Shown in pieces: positions 42,070 to 50,136 of a DNA stretch of 64,000 bases (positions are counted from its first letter, which is position 1; each line of letters opens with the position of its first letter). Location of the stretch: the NCBI RefSeq assembly GCF_022919835.1, contig NZ_CP095074.1, positions 4,008,001-4,072,000 of the forward strand. The letters run 5' to 3'. Both the position numbers and the translations under genes were made by a program. The stretch comes from Halobacillus shinanisalinarum. GTDB lineage: Bacteria; Bacillota; Bacilli; Bacillales; Halobacillaceae. The notes beneath the pieces were generated by a model. That model was not told where the DNA came from and ran no database searches. It saw only the letters and a program-made list of their open reading frames with translations.

Positions 42070-43644
42070 ATGTCATTTATGCGCGCAATGAACGTAAATT
42101 ATGCTATAGGTGATCGGACACTTCTTTCAATTGATGAATTATCCATTCATAAAGGGGACCGAATTGGCCTGGTTGGAAAAAATGGTCAAGGCAAAACGAT
42201 GTTGATTAAGTATTTATTAGGAGAGCTTGATGGGGCATACCTCTCCGTTCTATGGCAAGGGTCCGTCAACTGGATGGAACAGCTGAATGGGGAGAGGAGA
42301 TCCCAAAAGAGCGGCGGGGAACAAACACAAGCAAAAATCATTGAACTTTTCGCTTCAAACAAAGATGTTTTGCTGCTTGATGAGCCAACGAATAACCTTG
42401 ACCTAAACCATATTGATTATTTAGAACAACAGCTCCTCTCTCATCAGGGAGCATACGTCGTCATATCACATGATCGAGCTTTGCTTGACCATACGTGTAC
42501 AACAATTTGGGAATTAGCAGAGGGAGAACTCAAGGTATATAACGGCAATTACACGTTTTACCATAAACAAAAACAACTGGAGACGGCCAAGCAATATGAA
42601 GATCATGAGAAATATGTGAAGGAAAAGAAACGGTTAGAGCATCGAATTCGTAAAAAACAAGAGCAATCGCAGGGGATGAGGAAGCCGCCAAAGAGAATGA
42701 GTAATTCTGAATGGCAATTAGGTAAAAATAAAGCAGCTGCGAAACAGAAGAAAGTGGAGCGAGTAGGAAAGAACTTGGAGCGAAGATTAGAGCGATTAGA
42801 GACTGTCGACAAACCATTTGAATGGGAAAAGGTTAAGATGGATTATTATCAAGTTGAGCCGTTACATCAAACGACCGTGATGACAAGTGAGAAATTGACA
42901 GCCAGACTTCCTAACAAACCATTATATACTATCGAATCGTTAACGCTGAAAACAGGTTCAAAGACGGCACTTATTGGTGATAATGGCTGTGGAAAAACAA
43001 CCTTAGTCAACCAAATTCTGAAGGAAGACACAACGAAATGGGTGTCTCAGGCAAAGATAGGCTATTTTCAACAAGATTTAACCGAACTGCCTGTAGATTC
43101 AACCATTTACAAGTACGTTAGTGACCAAAGTCCGCTCGATGAGTCAACGATTCGGATTATTCTTGCCAGGCTTCACTTTTATCGAGAAGATGTCTTTAAA
43201 TCTATTTATTCATTGAGCGGAGGGGAACGAGTCAAGGTAGCTCTCGCCCGACTGTTAGCAGGAGATTATAATCTGCTTATTTTGGATGAGCCAACAAATC
43301 ATCTGGACATCGAAGCTCTTCAATCATTGGAGAAATTAATTGTGGACTATCCAGGAACGGTTTTATTTATTACACACGACCGTAGATTTATTGAAAAAGT
43401 TGCCGACCAGCTATGGTTGATGAAGAATGAGACAGTACGTATGTTTGAAGGGACATGGGTCGATTGGATGAACGAGCAAGATCGCCCGGCCGTGCAAGAA
43501 GAGGACTATGATCAACTAGCTCTTGAAACAAAAGTGACGGAATTAATCAGTCGGTTGAGCATGCCCGATTCTTTAGACGATAAAGGGAAATTGGAGAAGG
43601 AATATCAGGAGACGTTAACGAAATTAAATAAAATTAGGAAATAA
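42070..43644 (+). CDS. ABC-F ribosomal protection protein, Vga/Msr-like
   Basis: 524 aa with two ABC domains and no membrane part. First domain: Walker A GLVGKNGQGKT, very short path to the signature KSGGEQTQAK, and LLLDEPTNNLD. A basic interdomain linker (about 190-290) contacts the ribosome's peptidyl-transferase area in this family. Second domain: GDNGCGKTT, LSGGERVKVALAR, LILDEPTNHLD. The shortened first domain, WELAEGELKVYNGNYTFY and ILARLHFYREDVFKSIYSLSGGERVKVAL closely match Vga(A)/Msr-type antibiotic-resistance ABC-F. It should protect ribosomes from lincosamide, pleuromutilin, streptogramin A or macrolide drugs. ATG 42070 with GGGAGG. Confidence 0.87.
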   Translation: MSFMRAMNVNYAIGDRTLLSIDELSIHKGDRIGLVGKNGQGKTMLIKYLLGELDGAYLSVLWQGSVNWMEQLNGERRSQKSGGEQTQAKIIELFASNKDVLLLDEPTNNLDLNHIDYLEQQLLSHQGAYVVISHDRALLDHTCTTIWELAEGELKVYNGNYTFYHKQKQLETAKQYEDHEKYVKEKKRLEHRIRKKQEQSQGMRKPPKRMSNSEWQLGKNKAAAKQKKVERVGKNLERRLERLETVDKPFEWEKVKMDYYQVEPLHQTTVMTSEKLTARLPNKPLYTIESLTLKTGSKTALIGDNGCGKTTLVNQILKEDTTKWVSQAKIGYFQQDLTELPVDSTIYKYVSDQSPLDESTIRIILARLHFYREDVFKSIYSLSGGERVKVALARLLAGDYNLLILDEPTNHLDIEALQSLEKLIVDYPGTVLFITHDRRFIEKVADQLWLMKNETVRMFEGTWVDWMNEQDRPAVQEEDYDQLALETKVTELISRLSMPDSLDDKGKLEKEYQETLTKLNKIRK

Positions 43645-43649
43645 AGCTA

Positions 43650-43676
43650 AAAGACGGCCGGCCTGGTCGTCTTTTT
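43650..43676 (+). terminator. Intrinsic terminator after the ABC-F gene
   Basis: AAAGACGgcc / GGtCGTCTTTTT with T run, six bases after the stop. Confidence 0.7.
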
Positions 43677-43696
43677 GTTAAAAGGGGGAGAATAAA

Positions 43697-44270
43697 TTGG
43701 ATTTGTTTACCGTTTTTGAAAGTTTGCCTAAATTAGAAACAGATCAATTAATTCTTAGAAAGATAAATAAAAATGACATAGAGCATATTTATTCTTATGG
43801 GTCTAACCCATATGTATCCCAAAAAGTGGGGTGGGACACACACCACTCTATTGAGGACACAAAGGAATTTGTGGAATTTATATTAAATGGGTATAGGGAA
43901 CACAAAAAAGCGATATGGGGTATGCAATTAAAGTCTACTGGAAAACTTGTAGGCACCATTGATTTTGTAACTTTAAATTCAAAACATAAGAATGCAGAAA
44001 TTGGATATGTGCTCTCAAAGGATCATTGGGGCATGGACTGACAACAGAAGCTGCAAAGAAATTAATTGATTTCGGATTTAGGGAGCTTGGATTAGAACGA
44101 ATTCAAGCCAGATGTTTTGTTGATAATATAGGTTCTCAAAGAGTGATGGAGAAGGTTGGTATGTCATTTGAAGGCATAATACGCAAAGGGATGTTTGCTA
44201 AAGGGAGTTCCAAGACTTAAAATTATATTCTATTTTAGCGGAAGAGGTTAAGCAGTACGAAACTTTTTGA
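43697..44270 (+). pseudogene. GNAT acetyltransferase with two frameshifts
   Basis: A RimJ/RimL-type acetyltransferase (about 190 aa expected) split into three frames. Frame 1 (43697-44041, TTG start, RBS AAAGGGGG) ends KDHWGMD; frame 2 continues GHGLTTEAAKKLIDFGF..ERIQARCFVDNIGSQRVMEKVGM, which contains the acetyl-CoA and C-terminal motifs; frame 3 resumes FQDLKLYSILAEEVKQYETF and stops at 44270. One missing G in the GGGG run at about 44028-44031 and one missing base near 44206-44210 would restore KDHWGHGLTTEAAKK and AKGSFQDLKLYSILAEE, which are family-like. Either a dead gene or sequencing errors. Confidence 0.78.
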
Positions 44271-44288
44271 TCGGGATCTTAGTAAAAA

Positions 44289-44315
44289 ATAAAAGCTGTC
44301 TTTAGACAGCTTTTA
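44289..44315. terminator. Bidirectional hairpin between converging genes
   Basis: AAAAGCTGTCT pairs with AGACAGCTTTT. Confidence 0.7.
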
Positions 44316-44329
44316 GAGAGCTTATATTT

Positions 44330-45023
44330 TTAATGAAGTCTTTTCTTATCCATATTATCATCGATCACATCGTTGATTTTTTCTTTGGCTTGTTCCACCA
44401 TTTCGTCAGCAATCATCACAACGTCTGTATCATATTTTTCTTGTTTCGAAACATCGAATTGAAGTTTCTCAGCATAAGATGCTGGTCTATTCATCATAAA
44501 AGCAGAAGTCACTTCACAATATTTATCACGGGCTTCGTCAGCGCTTAACTTACCTGTCACAATATCATTCATTAAGTTGAGGGCGAGAATATTTGCGGCT
44601 TCCATATCACAACGGGAAGACACTTCACCTCTTGTACGTTCAACAACGACACTTCCATCAAATTTGGCTAATTCACTAAACATGTCTGTTGGAACGGAGT
44701 AGTTAATATAAATTTTCGATCACATCGGTATGTGGTTGTGGAAAATCGTGAGGAATCTCGTCACGATAGACAATGGTTCGCTTCCAAGGTCCATTGTTAT
44801 ACCAAATTAGTCTGCTTTCAGTGGCTTCGTTTGGAGGACCGTATTGTTCAATTGTAAGATGAGCGGATTTTTTAGACATTGCATTCCAATCATTAACAAT
44901 AGCTTGGACTGTCTCGATGTTTTCAAAAGTTTTAGTCGTTTTTTCTGCATCACCAAAAGTTTGTACCTTTAAATCACTCGTCATTGCTGTGGCAGCAGTT
45001 TTCATTTTTTCTTCTTGCTCCAT
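44330..45023 (-). pseudogene. Conserved hypothetical protein split by a frameshift
   Basis: Two adjacent minus-strand frames, 45023-44703 and then 44683-44330, read as one protein of about 230 aa. The first ends DFPQPHTDVIENLY and the second, entered one frame over, continues INYSVPTDMFSELAKFDGSVVVERTRGEVSSRCDMEAANILALNLMNDIV (short parts quoted; the whole is continuous without a gap). Joining needs one base near 44702-44706. I remember Bacillaceae proteins with the same order NDWNAMSKKSA.. IWYNNGPWKRT.. RTRGEVS.. MEAANILA, of unknown function. Another accessory gene broken by a single base or a sequencing error. Confidence 0.7.
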
Positions 45024-45581
45024 AATATTTCACTCTTTTCATCACTCATTTATTTCAAATTATTTTGTGAAAAAAAATGAAATATATACGTTTTCTTAAC
45101 TAAACCTAAACTAAACTGGTGCGGTTGTTTCACTTACAATAAAGTTTTTCACTAAGCTGACAAGGGATGACTTTTCCTACTGAGTTCATGTGTGGAACGT
45201 TGAATGAGGGTTCGAACCATCGATTATGGCTTAGAAGTTTGAAAGATATGCCTGTCAGTATTTTTCCCCAGCCTTCGTTCTGCCAAGTCAACCTCTACCT
45301 ACGCTTCACACCTTCTAAATATATTGATCTGAAGCAACTAACTAGAAGGCTGACGCTCGTAAGCAAAAAGGTCAGCTTTCATTTTTTTGGCCCAAAACAA
45401 GCTTGAGCAACGCTGTGTGAAGACCTATGACTAAACGGTTTATGAATAAAAGTAAAAGTTCTAAAGATAATAACGTAATAAGTCATTTTCAAACTCCTAG
45501 TCCCACGTTATTCAGTGAGACAATTAGGCGTGTTGGGGAGGACGAGTATGTAATTTTTGGGGTGAAGGGAGTTTTTCTATA
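45024..45581 (+). other. Intergenic region with an orphan terminator
   Basis: 558 bases. AAGGCTGAC / GTCAGCTTT with a T run (45346-45388) forms a terminator with no gene ending before it. AAGCTGAC near 45153 could also pair with GTCAGCTT. A 79-codon open frame (45167-45406) has no RBS and no protein-like composition. A short RNA or a relic is possible. Confidence 0.3.
45346..45388 (+). terminator. Orphan intrinsic terminator before the BCCT gene
   Basis: 9-bp stem AAGGCTGAC / GTCAGCTTT, loop of 16, then CATTTTTTT. Confidence 0.65.
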
Positions 45582-47105
45582 ATGCTAAAAAAATTCACAC
45601 CTGTATTCACTATATCGGCTGGAATTATTTTCTTACTCGTTATTTTAGGTATTTTGTGGCCAGAGAATTTGGAAACCACTACAACTGAAGTTCAAGCATT
45701 TATATCTAATAAATTGGGCTGGTACTATTTGATCGTAGTGACACTTTTCGTTATCGTATGTTTGGTCTTTTTAATTTCTCCGTTGGGAAGAATTAAACTT
45801 GGTAAGCCAGGGGAAAAGCCTGAATTCACCAGACCCACCTGGATTGCCATGTTGTTCAGCGCCGGAATGGGGATAGGGCTCGTGTTTTGGGGGACAGCTG
45901 AACCGATCAGTCATTATGCGATCAGTTCCCCTACGGGTGAAACGGGTACGGATCAAGCGATTAAAGATGCCATGAGATTTACTTTCTTTCATTGGGGAAT
46001 TCACGCATGGGCAATATATGGGATCGTGGCACTAGTGTTAGCTTACTTTAATTTTAGACACGGAAGAAAAGGCCTTATCAGTGCTACGCTACATCCGATA
46101 ATCGGCGAAAAAGCAGCAGAGGGAAACTTTGGGAAACTTATTGATATTCTGGCTGTCATCGCTACAGTCATAGGTGTAGCCACAACACTTGGTTTTGGCG
46201 CAGTCCAGATTAATGGTGGATTGTCTTATTTGTTCGACATCCCCGTTAACATTGTCATTCAATTTATCATTGTAGCTATCGTCACAATTCTGTTTATGAT
46301 TTCGGCTTGGTCAGGTTTAGGTAAAGGAATCAAAATTTTAAGTAACGCTAATATGATTATAGCGCTCCTGTTGTTTGGTTTCGTCTTCATTGTCGGACCA
46401 ACGTTATTTCAATTAAATTTATTTACAAATTCGCTCGGGACGTACTTACAGAACCTTCCGGCTATGAGTTTTCGGATAGCTCCGCTCAACGAAGAGGCAA
46501 GAGGGTGGATTAATGGATGGACAGTATTCTATTGGGCGTGGTGGATCGCATGGTCACCGTTCGTAGGGATATTTATTGCTCGGGTTTCTCGGGGCCGCAG
46601 TATTAGGGAATTTGTCTTTACGGTATTAATTATTCCATCAGTCATCGGGTTCTTATGGTTTGCGGTTTTTGGCGGCACAGCTATTTCACTTGAACACAAT
46701 GGGATAGCTACACTCTCATCTCTAGCCACAGAGGAGTCGTTATTTGGGGTTTTGGCTAATTACCCATTTAGCATTGTTGCCTCCCTTGTCGCCATTACAC
46801 TGATTAGCACATTTTTTATAACTTCTGCAGATTCAGGAACATATGTATTAGGAATGATGACTTCTGATGGATCGCAACACCCTGGCCTTACGATTAAATT
46901 AATCTGGGGTTGCTTACTTTCAGCCATAGCACTCGCTTTACTATATACAGGGGGTCTTCAAGCATTGCAAAACACAATGATTATTGCTGCTTTGCCATTC
47001 TCTGTTATCATGATTTTAATGACTATCAGTTTCATTAAAGCTGTCTATAGAGAAGGGAAGGATTTGGGTGTTGGTCGATTCAACCCTCCCAAAAAGAAAT
47101 CCTGA
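45582..47105 (+). CDS. BCCT family betaine/choline/carnitine transporter
   Basis: 507 aa sodium-coupled transporter for compatible solutes with twelve helices. The family signature is seen as GMGIGLVFWGTAEPISHY near residue 94 and TVFYWAWWIAWSPFVGIFIARVSRGRSIREF near 305-335, and FFITSADSGTYVLGMM near 410. Length matches OpuD-type uptake systems. In a halophile it would import glycine betaine under salt stress. The C-terminal tail is short and basic, as in osmosensing BCCTs. RBS AAGGGAG. Own terminator downstream. Confidence 0.92.
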   Translation: MLKKFTPVFTISAGIIFLLVILGILWPENLETTTTEVQAFISNKLGWYYLIVVTLFVIVCLVFLISPLGRIKLGKPGEKPEFTRPTWIAMLFSAGMGIGLVFWGTAEPISHYAISSPTGETGTDQAIKDAMRFTFFHWGIHAWAIYGIVALVLAYFNFRHGRKGLISATLHPIIGEKAAEGNFGKLIDILAVIATVIGVATTLGFGAVQINGGLSYLFDIPVNIVIQFIIVAIVTILFMISAWSGLGKGIKILSNANMIIALLLFGFVFIVGPTLFQLNLFTNSLGTYLQNLPAMSFRIAPLNEEARGWINGWTVFYWAWWIAWSPFVGIFIARVSRGRSIREFVFTVLIIPSVIGFLWFAVFGGTAISLEHNGIATLSSLATEESLFGVLANYPFSIVASLVAITLISTFFITSADSGTYVLGMMTSDGSQHPGLTIKLIWGCLLSAIALALLYTGGLQALQNTMIIAALPFSVIMILMTISFIKAVYREGKDLGVGRFNPPKKKS

Positions 47106-47186
47106 AAGGGAAAAGCATCCTGGAGAAACGTGATAATCTATACACTTATTTGAGCGATTCCCTGACATCCTTAGGCATCGATCAAT

Positions 47187-47214
47187 AGCCCGTCTCTAGG
47201 ACGGGCTTACTTTT
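47187..47214 (+). terminator. Intrinsic terminator after BCCT gene
   Basis: AGCCCGTC / GACGGGCT with TACTTTT. Confidence 0.75.
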
Positions 47215-47290
47215 GGTTTATCGTCATTTTAATTACGCAGAGTTATTTAGAATATCATATTCGTTCGAGCAACAGAGGAGTACATGCTTT

Positions 47291-48109
47291 TCACTCTTTC
47301 TTAATCCCCTCAACAATCGTTTCCACCTCATCTCGAGAAATCTTTTCTCTTCCGCTCTTTAATGTTTTAAGCGTTTTTTTAGCTAGAGCAAGAGGGATTT
47401 TACAAAACAGAAGAATATTTCGGTTATTTATGTCCTTTATGTACTCATCTGCTAAGCTCAGATTATTTGTTGCGTACGTGAACATGTCTGCCCTGCTCCA
47501 ACCATCTGGAAGAAACCTCACACCACGCTCGTGATCTTCCTGTTGATTCCTTAAAATATTTACGGCTTGTAAACCTCTACCGTAAGCAATAGCCAGCTCT
47601 CTGTCTGTCACTATATCGTCGCTCCACTGCCAAATATCTGAGAGCATAACGCCAACCAATCCTGCTACATAATACGTATAATCATCCAAATCTTCTTTAC
47701 TTTTTATATGCCAGTCTTTGCTTACCCAGTCTGCCATCCCAGCTGCCATGACGCTGGTTGAATCTTTTACTTTTTCAGTGATTCCTGCGGGGCATAAGGA
47801 GATCCAATCTCCAAGGCGCAAAGTTACCTCGGGGAGTAGGTTCTTGTATGGATGTATCAATTGGTCATACGCATCGTTATCAAATTCATCTTTTAAAAGC
47901 TGGCTAACCGAGCGTAATACATGTTGTTTCACTTCTGAATCTATCATTTCGTGATCTTCTATTTCATCAATAGCTCGCATGCATAAATAAGCAGAGGCTA
48001 CGGTCCTCTTCAACGTCGGTTGCAAAAGACTGATAGGAATGTAAAAGGTTCTGCTTGTTAGTTTTAACATGTGCATGGCTTCTTTTCGTAATTTTGTATC
48101 GTTAGTCAT
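47291..48109 (-). CDS. Squalene/phytoene synthase family protein, YisP-like
   Basis: 272 aa all-alpha prenyltransferase-fold enzyme. It matches B. subtilis YisP in length and in SRTFYIPISLL and ASAYLCMRAIDEIEDH (first Asp-rich motif, D48-D52). The second Asp-rich motif of true squalene synthases (DxxED) is changed to NQQED (NILRNQQEDHERG). YisP is a farnesyl diphosphate phosphatase that makes farnesol for membrane microdomains and biofilm; the same role is a fair guess, but a carotenoid or squalene synthase cannot be excluded since no crtN/crtM partners are near. ATG 48109 has GGAGG upstream; 16 longer codons do not. Confidence 0.82.
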   Translation of the reverse strand: MTNDTKLRKEAMHMLKLTSRTFYIPISLLQPTLKRTVASAYLCMRAIDEIEDHEMIDSEVKQHVLRSVSQLLKDEFDNDAYDQLIHPYKNLLPEVTLRLGDWISLCPAGITEKVKDSTSVMAAGMADWVSKDWHIKSKEDLDDYTYYVAGLVGVMLSDIWQWSDDIVTDRELAIAYGRGLQAVNILRNQQEDHERGVRFLPDGWSRADMFTYATNNLSLADEYIKDINNRNILLFCKIPLALAKKTLKTLKSGREKISRDEVETIVEGIKKE

Positions 48110-48216
48110 ATTTTTTCCTCCATTGTCAAACTTGACCTGAAAAATTTTGCAGCACAACGAATTTAAAGATCTTTGGAAGAACTATGATTGCCGCGCGGTT
48201 TTCATCTTACCATTAT

Positions 48217-48600
48217 CTATTCGTTAAACCATAATGGGTCATTGTTATCGACAAAGCCGTTATAGTTAATTAATATCTCTTCTCCCGCTTTTATGTCTGT
48301 GTAAGCATAGAAATCAAACGTGTCATTGGCAAAGTTAATCTTGTAATTTGCATTAGGTTTATACGAATGGTTAAACATCATACCATATCCCAAAAGAAAC
48401 GCTGTATGGTTTTCACCATATTCAAAGGCATAATCAGCAAGTCGAGTTTGCTCAATGAATACATGTTCCTCGTTAGGGTACGGAATAACTGGGGCCTCAT
48501 GGATAAGCTCGCGTTTTGCTATATCGCGTGTGGCGAATACTCCTCTATTGAACTCGTCATTCGTGAGTGAGGAAGTTTTAATTTCAATCATGTTAGTCAC
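48217..48600 (-). CDS. SET domain-containing protein
   Basis: 127 aa single SET domain, typical of bacterial lysine-methyltransferase-like proteins. Motifs: RGVFATRDIAKRELIHEAPVI, FNHSYKPNANYKIN (the NHxxxPN S-adenosylmethionine motif) and IKAGEEILINYNG (catalytic ExxINY). The fold is complete. The substrate is unknown; such proteins in bacteria are often of transferred origin. Adjacent genes give no clue. Confidence 0.87.
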   Translation of the reverse strand: MTNMIEIKTSSLTNDEFNRGVFATRDIAKRELIHEAPVIPYPNEEHVFIEQTRLADYAFEYGENHTAFLLGYGMMFNHSYKPNANYKINFANDTFDFYAYTDIKAGEEILINYNGFVDNNDPLWFNE

Positions 48601-48836
48601 CTGCGCCTTCTTTCAATGAAAACTTTTAACCTCTTAAGTTTGACAGTTGAGTAGGATGAAAGCAACTGTTTTAATTATTACCATCTAGGACCTACTATTC
48701 CCTGTTGAGAAGAGGGGGTATCAAAGCAAGACTACTGTAAGTTATATAAATCTTATATTTAACAATAGGGAAGATAAGTCAGTTTAAACTAATCTGAGCA
48801 GCAGTCCTTGAAAAAGGATTCCTCGTTTACAGCACT

Positions 48837-49946
48837 TCATGACTCATCCTTTTTTGGAAAAAGTGCTTTTGTTGAGGCGGCTATCTCCATCTCTTCAATG
48901 GACTTACAGTAACTTTCCTGAATCTCCCCGCCCCAATTTTTTACGGGCTTCTTTACAAAATGGATCATCTTTTTATTTTTATACCAATCACCAGACTCAG
49001 CATCTATGTGATTCCAATCTTTCCATGTGGCACTAAGTGTTGGGCTGTAAATCCGCTGAGCTTCATGTTTTAAAGAACAGGGAGTACTTTGCAATTCATG
49101 CATCTGCCCAGGTGCTGTTTCTTTCACATTATTAAACAGTTGAGGCCAAAAGTCCTTGCGGGATCCAGTATGAGGATGGGATTTCGTCCATTCAATGGTT
49201 TGTGTCAAACGGTTTTGACCGGAAAAAAGCAGACTATATAACCTTTTTCCAAGGTTGATTCGATCCTTCACTGATGAAAAGTGGTGAACCGTTCCACCGA
49301 TCAATTTGGTGTTTTTTTGGACAGAGTCCGTATAAGGGAGCAAAATATGATTGAATTCGAACAGATCTTGGAGCCTGAACATAATCGTATTCAACACTGT
49401 ATCCTTGTATTGTTTATTTTGAATCACACGTCCTTCAATGTATTGCTGTTCATTGATGATTAGCGCGATCGTCAGCTCTTCCTTTGTAGACTCAGTCCAG
49501 AATTGATTCCAGAACGGTTCCATGAATTTGGAAACCTCCATGGAAGACAATAGATGAAAGAGGGGGCGTCCACGTTTTTTGCTTTCTTCATATAATAATA
49601 ACTGTGGATAAGCATCCTGGAAAATCAACCAGTTGCCTCGCTCCAGGAACAAAAAAAAGTCGGTTTGCTCTTTCCGAGATAAAAGCTTCGGCAAATATTC
49701 TCCTTTAAGATCGGTCATGTTCCAGCCGGCATTACGTGACACCAGGTGCGCCAATAATGCCCAATGAATTTCCGGATGCTCTTGATAAAAATCAAAGTAG
49801 GCCTGCGTTCGAGTCACATTGTTTTGATTTTGTTTTCGGGTGATGGCGCGGATAATTTGGATGATGTTTTCCTCTTCTGGGGTAAGGTCATCTCTAACGG
49901 TTCGTTGGCTGACCGCTTTTTTTAATTGTTTTTTTATGACTTTCAT
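48837..49946 (-). CDS. DUF2515 family protein (YppC-like)
   Basis: 369 aa protein of DUF2515, similar to B. subtilis YppC. Conserved stretches are RTQAYFDFYQEHPEIHWALLAHLVSRNAGWNMTDLKG, FFLFLERGNWLIFQDAYPQL and SPxLSATWKDWNHIDAESGDW near the C terminus. No function is known. The start is uncertain: ATG 49946 has AAGGGG four bases upstream, whereas the first ATG of the frame (50003) has no RBS; an AAAGGAGGAG between them has no standard start at proper distance. Confidence 0.75.
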   Translation of the reverse strand: MKVIKKQLKKAVSQRTVRDDLTPEEENIIQIIRAITRKQNQNNVTRTQAYFDFYQEHPEIHWALLAHLVSRNAGWNMTDLKGEYLPKLLSRKEQTDFFLFLERGNWLIFQDAYPQLLLYEESKKRGRPLFHLLSSMEVSKFMEPFWNQFWTESTKEELTIALIINEQQYIEGRVIQNKQYKDTVLNTIMFRLQDLFEFNHILLPYTDSVQKNTKLIGGTVHHFSSVKDRINLGKRLYSLLFSGQNRLTQTIEWTKSHPHTGSRKDFWPQLFNNVKETAPGQMHELQSTPCSLKHEAQRIYSPTLSATWKDWNHIDAESGDWYKNKKMIHFVKKPVKNWGGEIQESYCKSIEEMEIAASTKALFPKKDES

Positions 49947-50098
49947 AGGTCCCCTTGTTTGTTTAAAGATGACGGTCTCCTCCTTTCTTGAAAACTTTTG
50001 CATATATAATCATTGCATCATATTAGATGGAAAATAATTGTAATTAATAGTATTCACCTGTTTATTTTTACTTATGCAAGAAGACTAGCCCAAACTTC

Positions 50099-50135
50099 AA
50101 AAAGGACTGCCTCTTATTAGAGTGCAGTCCTTTTT
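50099..50135. terminator. Bidirectional terminator left of yfmM
   Basis: AAAAAGGACTGC / GCAGTCCTTTTT, loop of 13, T/A runs on both sides. Ends the minus-strand yfmM. Confidence 0.9.
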
Positions 50136-50136
50136 G

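Noticed and set aside
45205..45225. GGTTCGAACC resembling a tRNA T-loop
   Set aside because: No acceptor stem, anticodon or D-loop can be built around it.
45167..45406. 79-codon frame before the BCCT gene
   Set aside because: No RBS, no family resemblance, and it runs through a terminator hairpin.
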